NCBI GenBank assembly: GCA_014281115.1
Contig: JACONQ010000004.1
Coordinates: 1,612,001-1,676,000, forward strand
DNA from: Laburnicola sp. R22_1
Taxonomy: Eukaryota; Ascomycota; Dothideomycetes; Pleosporales; Didymosphaeriaceae
DNA length: 64,000 nt
Direction: 5' to 3'
Shown: in pieces, positions 45,181 through 57,885 of the stretch
Layout: every line of letters begins with the position of its first letter
How positions within the stretch are numbered: position 1 is the first letter of the stretch
The notes under the pieces: model-generated
Database searches by the model: none
Told to the model about the DNA's origin: nothing
What the model saw: only the letters and a program-made list of their open reading frames with translations
Made by a program: the position numbers and the translations under genes

Positions 45181-46785
45181 GGCTAGGGTGGCAGAGGTCA
45201 GTGTTTGGGTGTTGAGGCTCCGGGTTTGGCTATTACAAGGCCGTCGGGCAGGTGAGTGAGGAAGGAGCGGTTCGGCTGGAGAAGGAGCGAGGTGGTGGGT
45301 AGGAAGGTGCGGAGACGTCAGGGCGCAAAATGCGGCCAGCCACAAAAGCGAGGGTGAAGCTGTCGAGCAGGAGCAGGAAGAGGGCACACGAGTTAGGACG
45401 AGATGGAAGTGACCCAGGTCCGGGAGGCGATCGAGGTGAGGTGAAGGAGAGCGGCCGTGCACGGTATCCCTCTGCTGTTTGGTGACGAATATTTCTAGAA
45501 AGCTGGGGCTAACGTCGCGGCGAATGGTAGCTGCGCCATGTACTTCGGCTTCGGCTCACTCACCGAACACGCGATGGACGGCCGAATCCAAGACAGCTCT
45601 GACATCAAACGGCGCTCTCTCTCACCTTGCCACGATATCTACCAAGGTCACCCACGCACCACGTGCATCTGCGCGAAGCTCTCCAGCGTCTGACATCGGC
45701 ATGTCCAGAGCTCCTGCTGGCGTGCGTGGCACTCGCTGGCCGCCATGCTCCGCCGCTATGGTTGGCACCTGAAACAGCTCATCGCCCATCCACGCGTGCG
45801 CTCCACCGCCCCGTCCCACGCCGCGTGCCCATTTCAGTATCGATCGATGCGTAGTGAGAGCCATCTTGGCTGCCACTGGGTTTGCCGCTGCCTTCTGCTC
45901 TCGTACGGCCGTCTTCACGGCGGCACAGCGCTCCAGAACATGGTGCAGGGATCAGGGCACTGGGGCCCGCTCGAGGGAGGGATATCTTTGCTACATAGTA
46001 TCACGCACACAGTATCAGAGTTGAACCGTAGCTCCGGTAGGGTCCATGGGACACACTGGCTGTGATATGCGGTGAAACAAGCCTCGAGCGAGCATGCCGT
46101 GTGGCTCTACGCGTTGGCTAGGTAGCCAGCCCAGCTCCCGCTGCCAGGTCCCGTTTGCCGATGCATTCACTGTTGCGCGCCAGGTCCCGTCTGCCGATGC
46201 ATTCACGGTTGCGCGCCAGGTCCCGTCTGCCGATGCATTCACGGTTGCGCACCTTGGCCGAGGTCCTGGGTCCCGCGCGGCGGCTGCGATGAATTGGCGG
46301 GCCTGCCGTTGGCCAACACATGGAGCTGGCTGGCCATTGGCGCTGCTCTTCCAAGGTTTGCCAGGAACAGCGCTAGTTGCCGGTGAGGTCGTACTGCGGG
46401 TGGTAGCACAGCAATCGCAGTGAGACACCTAACTCTGAGCTCAGAAAGGCGCCCCTTATTTACTCCGACCTCAAAGCCCACCACACCCGACCGTGGCACA
46501 CAACCTCATCTGCCCCTCATCCGGGCGCGCGGCCCTGCCATAACCATCGCCATCGTCTTTGTCCGGACATTATTTGTTCCAGTGTCCGATTCGCCGCCTC
46601 CATGTCTCGGCACCGCTTTCAGTCTTCCCCGCGAGGTGCGGAGGTACAACGCGAGTGAGTAAATGGCCGCGGCCTTGTCTATTACAAAACACCCCCACCG
46701 GTGCCTGTCGCAGCCAAATTAACCGCGCCCGACCCTCGCCAATTGCACCTTCTGATTGCCCGCCAGCTCCTTCTCGTATCGCATC
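45181..46785. promoter_or_regulatory. Divergent promoter region NRP1-like / F-box gene, with minisatellite
   Basis: 1.6 kb between divergent start codons. Contains a 3 x 36 bp repeat (46144-46251). Open frames here are GC-driven and have no recognisable domain. Confidence 0.5.
46144..46251. repeat. 36 bp minisatellite, three copies
   Basis: Three head-to-tail 36 bp units, starting CCAGGTCCCGT and containing GCCGATGCATTCAC, with only a few base differences (TTTGCC/TCTGCC, ACTG/ACGG). The unit length is a multiple of three, so an antisense frame reads a 12-residue repeat, but nothing else supports a protein there. Confidence 0.9.
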
Positions 46786-48518
46786 ATGGGGTTCATGAAG
46801 CGCTTCCGCCGCCCGAAGAGCCCAAAGAACAAAGAACTGCGCGCCCGCGACGACCTCGCCATCCCCGCCTACAACGGCCCCGACCAGACGCAGCGCCTGC
46901 CCGACAAGATCTTGCGCCGCATCTTCGAGGAAGTATGCCCGCATACCGCGGACGAGTCGCTCGAGCGGAGCGAAGACTCAGGCCACGATGACTGCATGAA
47001 CTGTGACATGCGGGATCTGGCCCACTGCGCCCTCACGAAGCGGCAGTGGTATGGTGTGGCGGCGGGGCTACTGTGAGTATTTGGTTGACACCGGGAAGGG
47101 ACGAACTGACAGTCGGCAGCTACAAGAGCATCCGCATAGACGCCGTGCACTACTGCCAGCTCGAAGAAGAGTACGCCGAGCAGCGGCGGCGCAAGTCGCG
47201 TGGCGGCGATGTCGACGACCCCCCGACGTTACGGCTACAGCAGCTCTGCCGGACGGTGCGCGAGAACCACAACATTGGCTCCCGGGTGCGCATTCTGAAG
47301 CTGCCTTACATGACCCGCGAGTCCTGCAAGTCTGAAATCGCGCGGACGGTATCGGTATGCCCGAACCTGGAGTACATCGACTTGCCGGACGGTTTCTTCA
47401 GCGGTGACCCGACATGCCACACACTACGGCAAGAGCTGCAGGCGCGGTGTCCCAACATTCGGAAGATGAAGTACAATGAAGGCAGCGAGCAGGCTCTGGA
47501 GTCATTGTTGCACGGGTACTGGCAACAGCTACGCGTGATAGAGATCAACAAGATCCTGATAGAGCCCACGCTTCTGAGGCGGGTGTTGGGCATGCTCCCA
47601 TGGCTGAGCGACGCCACCTTCACCGGAGTTGCGTGGATGAATGACAGCATTTTCCACTCAGTCGCTGGGATGCCCGATTTCCCCGCACTGGACACGCTGA
47701 GGCTCAATAAGATAGGTGGCGTTACCGGCGAGGGTCTGGCACAGTACCTTTCGAATCCGCTGTGCCGGGACACCCTGCGGACGCTGAAGATCAAGAACTG
47801 CTCCGGGCTACCAGTAGCCTCGCTGCACATTATCCTGCAAGCTGCAAGCAACCTTACCAGCCTAGAGTATACGGCCACCGTTTCTGCCCCGCTTCCAATC
47901 GACCCCCTTCCTCCCATGGCCTCGCGCAGCCTACGGAAATTAAATTACGAAGTGATCCCCAACTCAACCAACCAAATGTACTCACCCGCTACATCACACT
48001 ACCAATATCTTACGAACAGCCTCATGTCGAGTTCACTTCCCGCTCTCCGCCAGCTCTACGTCCGTGACCAGACATTTCCCGAGACACTTATTCTCGCGCC
48101 ACCACTGCGCCCATTCGCTGATGCCCCGCCTCCGCGCGGCTTCTCACAGCCTCTGGAGGTCTTTTCCAAGGGCCTGGATGAGCTAGAATGGATTTTCACT
48201 TCCATCATTCCCGCGGACAGCTCTGGAAGTCGAGGCTCCCTGGTTGGCGGTCGCCCTCTGAGCAGTTACTCTGCGAGCCGAGGTCTAGGCCCCCAGTGGG
48301 GCGGTGATGCGAGGAAGAGTGTAGTCGTTCCGAATGGCTTTGGGGGCTTCTTGGCTGTTCCGGCCGACGATAACGACGGTCGACCGCGGAGTGCGGGTAA
48401 CCTGAGTCCCAGTGGTCCCTTTGGACATTCGCACTCCCATTCTCTAGGAGGAAATGTCTTCCGAGGCAGCTTCGTGGGCCAGCAGAAACGGTCTTCACGG
48501 GCCGACTTGTGGCGCTGA
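46786..48518 (+). CDS. F-box / leucine-rich-repeat protein
   Basis: Two exons, 46786-47072 and 47120-48518, with a 47 bp intron, encoding 561 aa. MGFMKRFRRPK has a plausible ATG. The F-box is at residues about 35-60 (QRLPDKILRRIFEEVCP) followed by a Cys-containing insert (DDCMNCDMRDLAHCALT). Residues about 100-330 contain irregular leucine-rich repeats (LEYIDLPDGF, LRVIEINKILI, LDTLRLNKIGG, LRTLKIKNCSGLP). The C-terminal third is Gly/Ser-rich and disordered. Such proteins are substrate receptors of SCF ubiquitin ligases; the substrate cannot be inferred. Convergent with the next gene, 291 bp between stop codons. Confidence 0.85.
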
Positions 48519-48809
48519 GCTACTCTCTTAAAGTAAGTTGTTTATCGAACAAAGCCAAACCACATGGTTTCGGCAGCCCTTATACTTTTCTTTCACTGCT
48601 CAATACCCCCTTTTGCATTTCCTTATGTTCACGCCTTATGGGCCTGGGAGGGCGGGACGCATTCCGTCTGGACATACGCATAACCGGCGCCACGGGATCT
48701 TGGGCATCACAGGCTGGCTCGCAGGAGAGGAAATCCTTGTTACTGTAAACTCGACGAAAATGAAAACCTGGCTACAGAGACTCAACTCTAGAGTCAGTCT
48801 GTACAATGC

Positions 48810-50243
48810 TTAATTCAAACCCGCCTTGCTGTCATTCCCTCCTTGGACCAAACACTCCCCCTTGGGCACCTCCTCAAGCATCCACTTCCTCATCTCCCTA
48901 TCCCCAGGCTCAACCCACAAATCCGCATCTCTCGCCCCACACGCAATATTCACGCTCGGCTTCCTCTTCCCTTCTTCCTGCCCCTTTGTGTCCGCCTCTC
49001 CCTCCGCCCCCTGCCCCGCATTCACACTCGTAATTTCACTACTCCCCCTAACATGATGGAACAACTCGGGCGCCAGACTCCAACACGCCCACCCCGCATC
49101 CCGACACGCCTCCAACATGCGCACATCAAACGCCACGCACCCGCCCTCGCCCTCGGCCCCATACTCCTCCAGTATCCGCTGCGCAGACGCGCGCGTCACG
49201 CCGTAAGCGAACGTGCACAGCGGCCACCAAGAGCGATATACGATGCGGACGTTTGTTAGATTGAAGGCTTGTAAGAGGGAGGCGGTGTCTTGGGAGAGGT
49301 CGCGGAGCGGGAGGACGGTGGGGTCCGTGTAGGCGAGGTTGGCGTGTGTGAGGATGTGCGTTGGGGTGGCGGCGTCGCCGCAGTGGCCGAGGTAGAGGAT
49401 TTCCCAGGTGGGTGGGGGTGGCCAGATGGGGGGTGCGGGGAGGTGCGGGGAGGAGGTGGTGTTGTGGGGGTGAGGAGGGTGCGGAGGGCGGTGGAGGCGA
49501 GGGCGATTTGCGTGCGGAGGGTGAGGGAGAAGTCTACGTCGTCTTCGAGGATGAGGGCGGTTGAGTGGGGGGTGGAGAGGAACCTGGTGCTTGCTGTTAG
49601 CTGGTGGGTTGGGGTGGGCGAGGGGGTTATGGGATAAGGGGGGAGGGGGGATCTTGATGCTGAAGGGGGGGGGGGTTGACATACCATCTCAAAGCGTTCA
49701 GATGGCCCATCCAAGCCATGGCACTCCCTCTGTTGATTTTACTACCTTCCTTGGCTCTGAAATTCTCTACATCGCTGTCCGTCCACTGCGGTTGCTCTGG
49801 GATAACGATATCAATGCCAGTGAGGTTCGCCGCCCACAGCAGTCCTTCTCTCCTCGGACTCTTCGCATGCGACACTGCAACCACAGCGCCGAACTATCCA
49901 CCAGGTATCAGCTTAAAGCACATGCCAGTGCAAATCAACAACGCACCCCAAGCGTAGAATTCACATCCGCCAGAAGCACCCCCTCAGCATCCGACCCCGT
50001 GTCCAAAACCACCGGCTCCATCCCAACACTCCATCTACTCCGCGCAATACGAAGTCCGTCATGGTGACGAAATAGCCAGACTAAGGATAACGCAGGGAGC
50101 AAAATCAGGAAGAAGCGCCTCCGCGTTCTTTCCATGCGCATCAGCAGAGCGGTAGACGACCAAGGCAGACGGGAATAGGAGGAGGGAGCTGAATCCGCAG
50201 TCGTAGCTGGGGGGGAGACGGAGCGTTTGTCTGGCGACCACAT
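48810..50243 (-). pseudogene. Second GT25-type glycosyltransferase, one-base frameshift in exon 3
   Basis: Three exons: 49947-50243, 49685-49893 and 48810-49583. The start MWSPDKRSVSPPATT is followed by a type II membrane anchor (FFLILLPALSLVWLF). Exon 2 encodes FGAVVAVSHAKSPRRE and WAANLTGIDIVIPEQP, and exon 3 starts FLSTPHSTALILEDDVDF, the GT25 acidic motif. After ALRTLL the frame that carries the rest of the domain (WEILYLGHCGDAATP, VRIVYRSWWPLCTFAYGVTRASA, CVAFDVRMLEACRDAGW) is displaced by one base. Exon 3 is 774 bp where 775 would keep frame, and no GT occurs locally to permit an intron. The G5 run at 49466-49470 is the likely site. Either a real inactivating deletion or a homopolymer sequencing error. 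Confidence 0.75.
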
Positions 50244-51616
50244 TGTTGCGTAGCGTATGTGACGGGAGGAGAGTTTGGTAAATCTGGTAACGCAAGTGCG
50301 ATGGATGGTTGGAGCTGTTCTTTTCGTCGTGGTACCGGTCTATCTATACGCGGTGGCCCGTCTGGGAGGGTGCAATTAATCTATTTTGTGCAATGTCGAG
50401 AGTGTGTTAGACGGGTGCTGGCATGATCGGGATTGTTCTGAGGTTTGTTGGTCTGATGGAGATGGGCGTTGAGGTGTGGAGGGACAGAGAGTCGGGTACT
50501 TGGACGGGAGACATGGCTGGATGGGAAGCTTCGTTTTATCTGGGGTGTGGTTTCCGTGTGCGGCGTTGCGAGGTGGGAAGGTAGTTTCCTTGTGCTTTGT
50601 TGCCTCTGGCATGGCGCGATGCGCGTCCAGTCCATCCACTGAACTTTGAAGAGACATCTGCTGTAGGGAGGACCAATGAATGGTGCAATTCTGGTCACTC
50701 AGATCTACAGGTTACAACAAATTAATACTCCGAATGCCTTGTCGATACAATAGAAGGGTAGCTGAAGCGATGGTGCTGGTGCTGGTGCTTCTCCATTACC
50801 GTTTCGGGAAGTGACTGAGATGGCAAACAGCAGCCGCGAGGAATGCAGAACGAAAACGACCAACGAAGCCAAACTTGGAAATGTGGAGCTTGGAAAATGT
50901 ACATTAGCTGTCCTTGTCTGAGGCAGCCTTTTTGTTTTTCTCGTTTTCTTTGATAGAAGATAATTGATGCACTGCGTCCGCAGAGTAATTGGGAAGCAAC
51001 TCAGTTTCTTGATGCGGTCCCATTTCAAGTTGGAAGTTGGAACAGAGAGGAAGAATGGCGTTAAAATTGCCTGCTTTGGGGAGAAGCCAATGATCTCATG
51101 TATCTTCATGGGGCCAGCAGTAGGGAGAGGCTCGACGCATTTTAGACTGGCCGTTACAGCCGTCTGGTTGGAGTCTGCTTTTTGTCCCCGTTCTGCAGAA
51201 TAGCAATAGCAGTTGGCTTCGGAAGAGCATACAATCCAACGAGACGCGTTGGAGAGACACTGTTCAAGGAGGGTGTGGAGGGTCAATGTTCTGGAAAGCG
51301 CAGCAACGGCGTTAAGCAGATGGAAGCGGCTCACATCTCATGCGGGTTCCAAGGTTGTTCGGATTCCCCATGAGAAGGCTATCGGCAACAACTACCCGCG
51401 CCATGGGGCACTGCCATTCCACAAGGATATCTGAGATCTCGCAGCGGACGGCAGATGGCTAGGGACGAGCTGAGCTTGGATGCCGGCTGAGGCGATCATT
51501 ACCGCTCCTTAGCCCCTCCTCTTTGCCTGGCCGCCCTTGCGCATGTGTCGTGCGACCAAGCTGGACTCGACCCCCTTACCGCAGGACGACGCAGACGCAG
51601 GGCCTACGAGCACAGC
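50244..51616. promoter_or_regulatory. Divergent promoter region GT25-like / RA-PH gene
   Basis: 1.37 kb between divergent start codons. Open frames on either strand (for example 50705-51334 minus) have no ATG-led domain that I recognise. Nothing else is distinctive. Confidence 0.45.
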
Positions 51617-54472
51617 ATGGCCGAATCGGCGCCCGCGGAGCCGCTGTCGCAGAAGGTCTCTCGCTATCGCAGCGTGCGGCGCGCTCAGACACAACAAGCA
51701 CAGCAGCAGCAGCAGAGCGTGGAGTCGCAGCAAAGCCCAGCGGTACCTCCGCTGCCCGCCATGGAACCACCCAACGAGCCTCCAATGAGTAGGAGCATGT
51801 CGCGCTACCACCGCCGGCCTACCACTTCGCACGCGTCGGCCGCCAAAGCGCCCCCGTTGCGCGCTGCCACATTCGACAGCCCCCCTCCGCTGCCAACAAG
51901 CAGCGCGCAAAACACAGCGTCTGCCCGCATTCGCGCCCTGAGCTCTCCGCACACGCGCCCCGTCCAGAATGCCTCGCCGCAGATTCCAAACACGTCGCGG
52001 ACGCGAGCCGACGCCGCGCCCATGCCCCCTGCGAGCAGCCGACCGAGAACAGCGCGCGACGAGGCGAAGCAGCTCATGCAGGACGAGGCCGAGCGGCAGA
52101 AGCGCATGAGGGAGAAGATCGAGGCAGAGAAGCGTGCCAGACGGAAGGCTGAGCAGGAAGAGCGGCAGCGCCAGGAGCAGCAGCGCAGGGAGGCGGAAGA
52201 GGCAGAGCGTCTGCAGGCACAGAGAGAGGCCGACGATGCAGAACAGTTGCGCCGACAAAAGGAGGAAAAGGACCGTGGCAAGAGACTGCAAAAGGTAGAG
52301 AGTGCCAGGCGGATACAGGAAATCGAGGACGCAGAGCGGAAAGCACGCCTCGAGCAGGCCATGCGCAACGCTCATCAGCCTTCTCCGCCCATGTCGCCTT
52401 CCAAGTCGGGTGGTCGTTTTGGCATCTTCAGTCGGCGCAAAGACAGCTCTGCCGCGTCGCAAGGGAGCCCGCCAAATAGTTCCAAGCGGCCCCAGACGAG
52501 CCATGAGACTAAGGACATGGATACAATCAGGCCTGGGGGAGGTGGTGCAGTTCTTGGCATCGATGCTCCTATTTCTGCTGTCAATGCTGGTGACCGAGTA
52601 TGTCCATGTCCGCCTCCTTGCACTTTTCCCTACTAACGTTGCGTGTAGCGCGTGTCCATTCTTTGCAACAACAAGACCTTTCTTCTCCCTGTCACGCCAG
52701 ACACAACTGCCCAGGATCTTCTCAGGTCTGCTTCGCTTTGCATGACCGAGTCGATCAATCTCCAAACTGATATTCTTGTCGAGAACTTCGCCAAAGTCAG
52801 TGTTAGGCGCCCCTTGCGATTATATGAACACGTCCGTGACGTGATGAACTCATGGGACAACGATACCCAAAATGATCTCGAAATTGTCAACGCCGCATTC
52901 CAAAACTATGACCGAAGAGCTCTGCTCGCCTCCGAAGTGCCCAATACGAAACCAGAGGGCATGGGCTGCTTCATCCACTACTCCTCCAGACCCGGGAAAT
53001 GGTCCAAGAGATTCGTCACTCTACGTTCGGATGGCCAACTAGTCATGGGCAAGAGCGAGACTGCCAAGGATCAGGAAAACATCTGCCATTTGTCTGACTT
53101 TGACATCTACAAGCCCACGGAACGGAAACTTGGCAAGATAAAACCACCCAAAAAGATATCCTACGCCGTGAAGAGCCAGCAGAGGGCCAACATCTTCTCG
53201 GATGAGTCGCGCTATGTGCACTTCTTCTGCACCAACGACAAGGGCACTTCGGCTAGGTTCTACAACATGCTTCAGACTTGGAGAAGCTGGCATCTAAAAC
53301 ACGTCATGGGTGAAGGTCAAAAGAAATCGAAGCCGCAGGAAGCAAAACCTGCGAACGCTGTCCTGGCGAAGACAAAAGCCCTTGGGGAACTCGAGCAAGG
53401 CCCCTCGTCGAACCACTCACGCAATGCCTCCGACAGCTCATTCTACCAGCTGGGCTCCTTCAAACCGCTATTCGATCTTGATGCATTCGGCAAGAGCTTA
53501 GATCAAACTGGGCAAAGCTCTGGTGCTGCCGATCCACCCTTAGCAAGACAGGATACAAGAGCAATGCATGCGAGAAAGATGTCAACAAGAGCTAAAGCAC
53601 CCCCGCCTATGGCGTACAGTCGGGCAGGTCTGGTTGATGACATTCCTGACATGCCAGTAGAACGAACGAACTCGCTTACCCAAAGCCCCGCGAGGCCCGA
53701 GGAAGAGACATTTGCTGCTACAGGCTTACTGGGAAGAAAATACTCGCAACGACAACGAGCAATGCAGGAACGCGAACAGAAAGCGAACGCGGCTTTCACC
53801 GAAGGTCCCTCTCTCGTCGGTAATATCGACTCCATGGCACTAGCCCAAGCGGCCGGCAACGACGGCGGTCTCGGCCGCAGACTCTCCACCAGAAGCAACC
53901 ACAGAAGAACATCCAGCGACATCCAACGCAGCGCCTCCGCCAGAGTAAAACCCAGACCCCTCGTCGATCTAACACCACAGTACGTCGAGCCGCCCCAGCA
54001 CCGCAACAAAGGCAAAGGCTTCATACCCGAGGCCAACGCCGGCCCCCTAATCGAAAACGCAACCTCCATCGAAGAAGCCATCAAAGTGCCCCCCTCGACA
54101 GACTGGCGCGCCGGCGCCCGCCCAACAACCGCCCGCGTCCACGGCACCTACGGCACGGGCAACCACGAGCGCACCCGCTCCCTCAAAGGCCGCGGCGAAG
54201 GCCTCGCCGCCTACACTGTGAACATCCACAACGCCGTCCCTGAAGACGGCACGAACGCCTTCACCGGCGGCGGTCTCCTTGCTCGAGCAGGCTTCAGTCA
54301 AGGCGACCATCCCGTCGGCCGTGGTGTCATGGATGGGTCGAAAGCCCGGGGTCCCATGCTGGATTTGAATGAGGAGTCGAAGTTTGCGTCGGGGAGCCTG
54401 CTGGCGGGCGTGGAGCGGAAACAGGGCGGTGCTGCTGGTGGTGGGGCTGGGCTGGGTACCGGGGAGGGATAA
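51617..54472 (+). CDS. Ras-association and PH domain protein with coiled coil
   Basis: Two exons, 51617-52597 and 52649-54472, with a 51 bp intron (GTATGT...CTAAC...GTAG), encoding 934 aa. Residues 1-140 are Pro/Ser/Gln-rich. About 147-252 form a long Glu/Arg/Gln-rich coiled coil. An RA-like ubiquitin fold follows at about 328-420 (VSILCNNKTFLLPV ... RRPLRLYEHVRDVMNSW), then a PH domain at about 430-545 (GCFIHYSSRPGKWSKRFVTLRSDGQLVMGK). The RA-PH tandem is that of the Grb7/MRL class, adaptors that read Ras/Rap GTPases and phosphoinositides at the plasma membrane. The C-terminal 380 residues are disordered, with repeated Leu-Leu-(A/G)-R-K/AGF motifs (GLLGRKYSQRQ, GLLARAGFSQ, SLLAGVERKQ). No defects. 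Confidence 0.85.
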
Positions 54473-55506
54473 GAGGCTGAGTGTGGATTTTGGGTGAGGG
54501 GAAGTTGGGGCGTGGTACCTGCCCTGGGCTAGGCGATAAGAAGGCTGGATTGAATGGACTCTTAGTTCGGCACTGTGGCTTGGTTGTATGTGATACCCCC
54601 ATATTTTCCTTGGGTTGTGTGGTTTTATGTGGTATGGTGGGTGAGTGGGTGGGTGTACACTAGTGGGGTACTTTTTTGATATCCTGAGCGGGGTTGCGGC
54701 GCTTTTTCGTAGTGTTTTGCCTTTCTTTCTTTTTTTTCTTTTTTTTACTAAGGCGTTTTGAATGAATTTTCGAGCATTTGTTGGGCGCTGCGCGCTTCGT
54801 GGTACAATAGAGGGAAAGAGGTCGAAGACACAATTCTCTCTACTTTCAATCCCATGCAAAGAGTCAACATGCTTAGCGACTATTTGGTGGAGAAGACAGG
54901 AACGTTATGACATAGGTTCATGACAGCTTCCAGACTCGACGATCTACTAAAAGACAAAGTAGCCGTTGTGTGGGCATTCTTACCCTCACAAGACCTCCAG
55001 GGCTAGCCCCGCATCAGGTGATCTGCGCATGGCCTCGGAACGGCACACATGCAGCTCCGCATGTGCGCTGCGTGACACTCACCACGCCCATCAACAGCAC
55101 CTGGAGATGAACAGCAGGTGGGAAACGGTTGAGGAGGCCTGACTCGGGCCGAGTGGAGTGGGCGCGTGTGATAGGTCAACGGCAGCGAGACTGTGCGGTG
55201 ACGTCGATGCGCAGGGATGCGAGCTGTTCGGCTCGCCGTGAAAGTGGGCCGCCCAAGCTCGCCAGCCTCCATCCTCTCCTCCGCGCGCTCGGGCGTTCAA
55301 ACAAACTACAGAGCGCACCATTTTTCCCAGCCCCCGAGAACCCTCTTGCGACTGCTTGCGCCTATCGGTCGACGCTATCGGATCTCGACCAAGCACGAGC
55401 TTCAACACTCTGTTCAGATTTTCCAATCTCATCAATGGTGAGAGGTGGCCTGCATTGAACCCTCTCGAAACCTCTTCGTACCTCGAGAGCTCCCTTCGCC
55501 AGCACA
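54473..55506. other. Intergenic, RA-PH gene to GSY1
   Basis: 1.03 kb with a T-rich stretch at 54720-54750 that likely belongs to the RA-PH 3' UTR. The remainder is presumed GSY1 promoter and 5' UTR. No gene seen. Confidence 0.5.
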
Positions 55507-57885
55507 ATGACAGAGGTGCGAGACGTCCACAACCACATCCTCTTCGAGGTTGCGACCGAAGTTGCAAACCGAGGTATTCCATCAACTGACCGCTGGGAGG
55601 ATCAATTCTGACACTCGCAGTGGGCGGTATCTATTCGGTGCTCAAGTCGAAAGCTCAGGTGACGACGGCCGAATATGGCTCGGCATACACGCTGCTGGGC
55701 CCACTCAACAGAAATTCGGTACGCATACAACCGTCGACAGCCGCACGCCTCTGCTAACACACACAGGCCGCGGTAGAGGTCGAAGAATTGGAGCCCAAGG
55801 ACCAGGCCCTGGTGGCCACCATCAAGTCTATGAATGAGCGGGGCATCAAGACACTGTATGGCCGGTGGTTGATCGACGGCGCGCCACGCGTGCTGTTGTT
55901 CGATACGAGCACCGGCTACGGATATCTCGATGAGTGGAAGGGTGATCTATGGTCTGCGGCTGGTATTCCATCGCCGCCTGGCGACTCGGAGACCAACGAG
56001 GCCATTGTATTTGGCTACCTGGTCGCATGGTTTTTGGGCGAGGTATGCTGTCATCTCTACTTTCGCCTGGACTCGCTAATCAAAGTAGTACGTCTATCAC
56101 GAGAAGAAGCGCGCCGTCATCGTCCAGTTCCATGAATGGCTTGCTGGTGTTGCTATCCCACTGTGCAAGAAGCGCCGCATAGACGTGACGACCATCTTCA
56201 CTACGCACGCTACACTTCTTGGTCGCTACCTGTGCGCGGGGTCCGTCGACTTCTACAACAACTTGCAGTTTTTCGACGTGGATGCTGAAGCTGGAAAGCG
56301 TGGTATTTACCACCGCTATTGCATAGAACGCGCTGCTACACACTCCGCCGATGTATTCACTACAGTATCACACATCACTGCGTACGAGAGCGAACACCTG
56401 CTAAAGCGGAAACCGGATGGCGTGCTGCCTAATGGTCTCAACGTAAAGAAGTTCTCTGCTACCCATGAGTTTCAGAATCTGCACCAGCAGGCTAAGGAAA
56501 AGATCAACGATTTCGTTCGAGGTCACTTCTATGGACACAACGATTTCGATCCCGAAAACACGCTCTACTTCTTCACTGCCGGACGTTACGAGTACCGCAA
56601 CAAGGGTGTAGACATGTTCATCGAGTCATTGGCACGATTGAACCACAGGATGAAGAGCGCTAATTCGAACATGACAGTTGTGGCTTTCATCATTCTGCCT
56701 GCCCAGACGCAGTCCTTGACGGTGGAGGCGCTCAAGGGACAAGCGGTCATCAAGTCATTGCACGATACCATCAAGACCATCGAGCAAAACGTCGGGAAGA
56801 AGCTGTTCGAGCGCTCTCTTACCTGGCACGATGGTCAGGATATGCCCGACGACAAAGACCTGCTATCTGCTTCGGACAAGATCATGCTCCGCCGCCGCCT
56901 ATTTGCAATGAAGAGACACAATCTACCGCCCATTGTGACCCACAACATGGTCAACGATTCTGAGGATCCGGTCTTGAACCAGCTCCGCCGCTGCCAGCTA
57001 TTTAACCACTCCTCGGACCGTGTGAAGGTTGTTTTCCATCCGGAGTTCTTAAATTCTGCCAATCCGGTTCTTCCTTTGGACTATGACGACTTCGTCCGAG
57101 GTACCCATCTGGGTGTTTTCTCGTCATACTACGAGCCATGGGGTTATACTCCCGCGGAATGCACCGTCATGGGCGTACCTAGCATAACCACCAATCTGTC
57201 TGGATTCGGTTGCTACATGGAGGAACTGATCGAGAACGCTGCCGACTACGGCATCTATATTGTGGACCGCCGGATGAAGGGTGTTGATGACTCGGTTAAC
57301 CAGCTTGTTGATTACATGTTGGAATTCACGAAGAAGAGCAAGCGGCAACGCATCAACCAGCGTAACCGAACCGAGCGGCTTAGTGATCTGCTCGACTGGA
57401 AACGGATGGGCATGGAATACGTCAAGGCGCGCCAGCTCGCTCTTCGACGGGCATACCCTGCGGCGTACGAAGAAGACGAGGAGCCCGATTTCTTCAACTC
57501 GCATGAGGTCAAGATATCGCGACCGCTGTCGGAGCCCGGATCACCCCGAGACCGGTCGGGCATGATGACGCCTGGAGACTTTGCATCTCTACAGGAGGGA
57601 CGCGAAGGGCTTAGCACTGAGGACTACATAGCATGGAAGCTCCCGTAAGTACCGCACGGCGTTTGGATGACACGAGCTAATTGATGGCACAGAGAGGAAG
57701 AAGATACCGATGACTACCCGTTCCCCCTGACACTCAAGACTAAGCGGCCTACGGGCTCAGGAGCCATCTCGCCGGCCCTCAATGGCATGGGCATGGATGG
57801 GACCTCCGAGGTCGCAAATGCACCACCGGCCACAACCACGTCCGGGGCGGCGGCAACGGCAATGGCGGCCCCGCCAACATCTTAG
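55507..57885 (+). CDS. GSY1: Glycogen [starch] synthase, GT3
   Basis: Five exons: 55507-55573, 55621-55718, 55767-56042, 56089-57644 and 57693-57885, encoding 729 aa. [34 protein letters not shown] is the family N-terminus, with the Gly-rich UDP-glucose loop. The active-site block reads [19 protein letters not shown], the E-x7-E motif. An Arg cluster ([20 protein letters not shown]) binds glucose-6-phosphate in yeast Gsy2. The C-terminal tail has Ser/Thr-Pro sites ([19 protein letters not shown]), expected phosphorylation control. The enzyme extends glycogen by alpha-1,4-glucosyl transfer from UDP-glucose in the cytosol. Length is slightly above the yeast enzymes because of an Ala/Thr-rich C-terminus. 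All junctions keep frame. Confidence 0.95.

Noticed and set aside
46015..46428. 137-codon minus-strand frame with 12-residue repeats (NASADGTWR)
   Set aside because: The repeats are just translation of the 36 bp minisatellite; no flanking coding evidence and it lies in a divergent promoter.
50705..51334. 209-codon minus-strand frame upstream of the RA-PH gene
   Set aside because: No domain, Ser/Leu/Cys-rich composition typical of a random antisense frame, and it overlaps the presumed divergent promoter.
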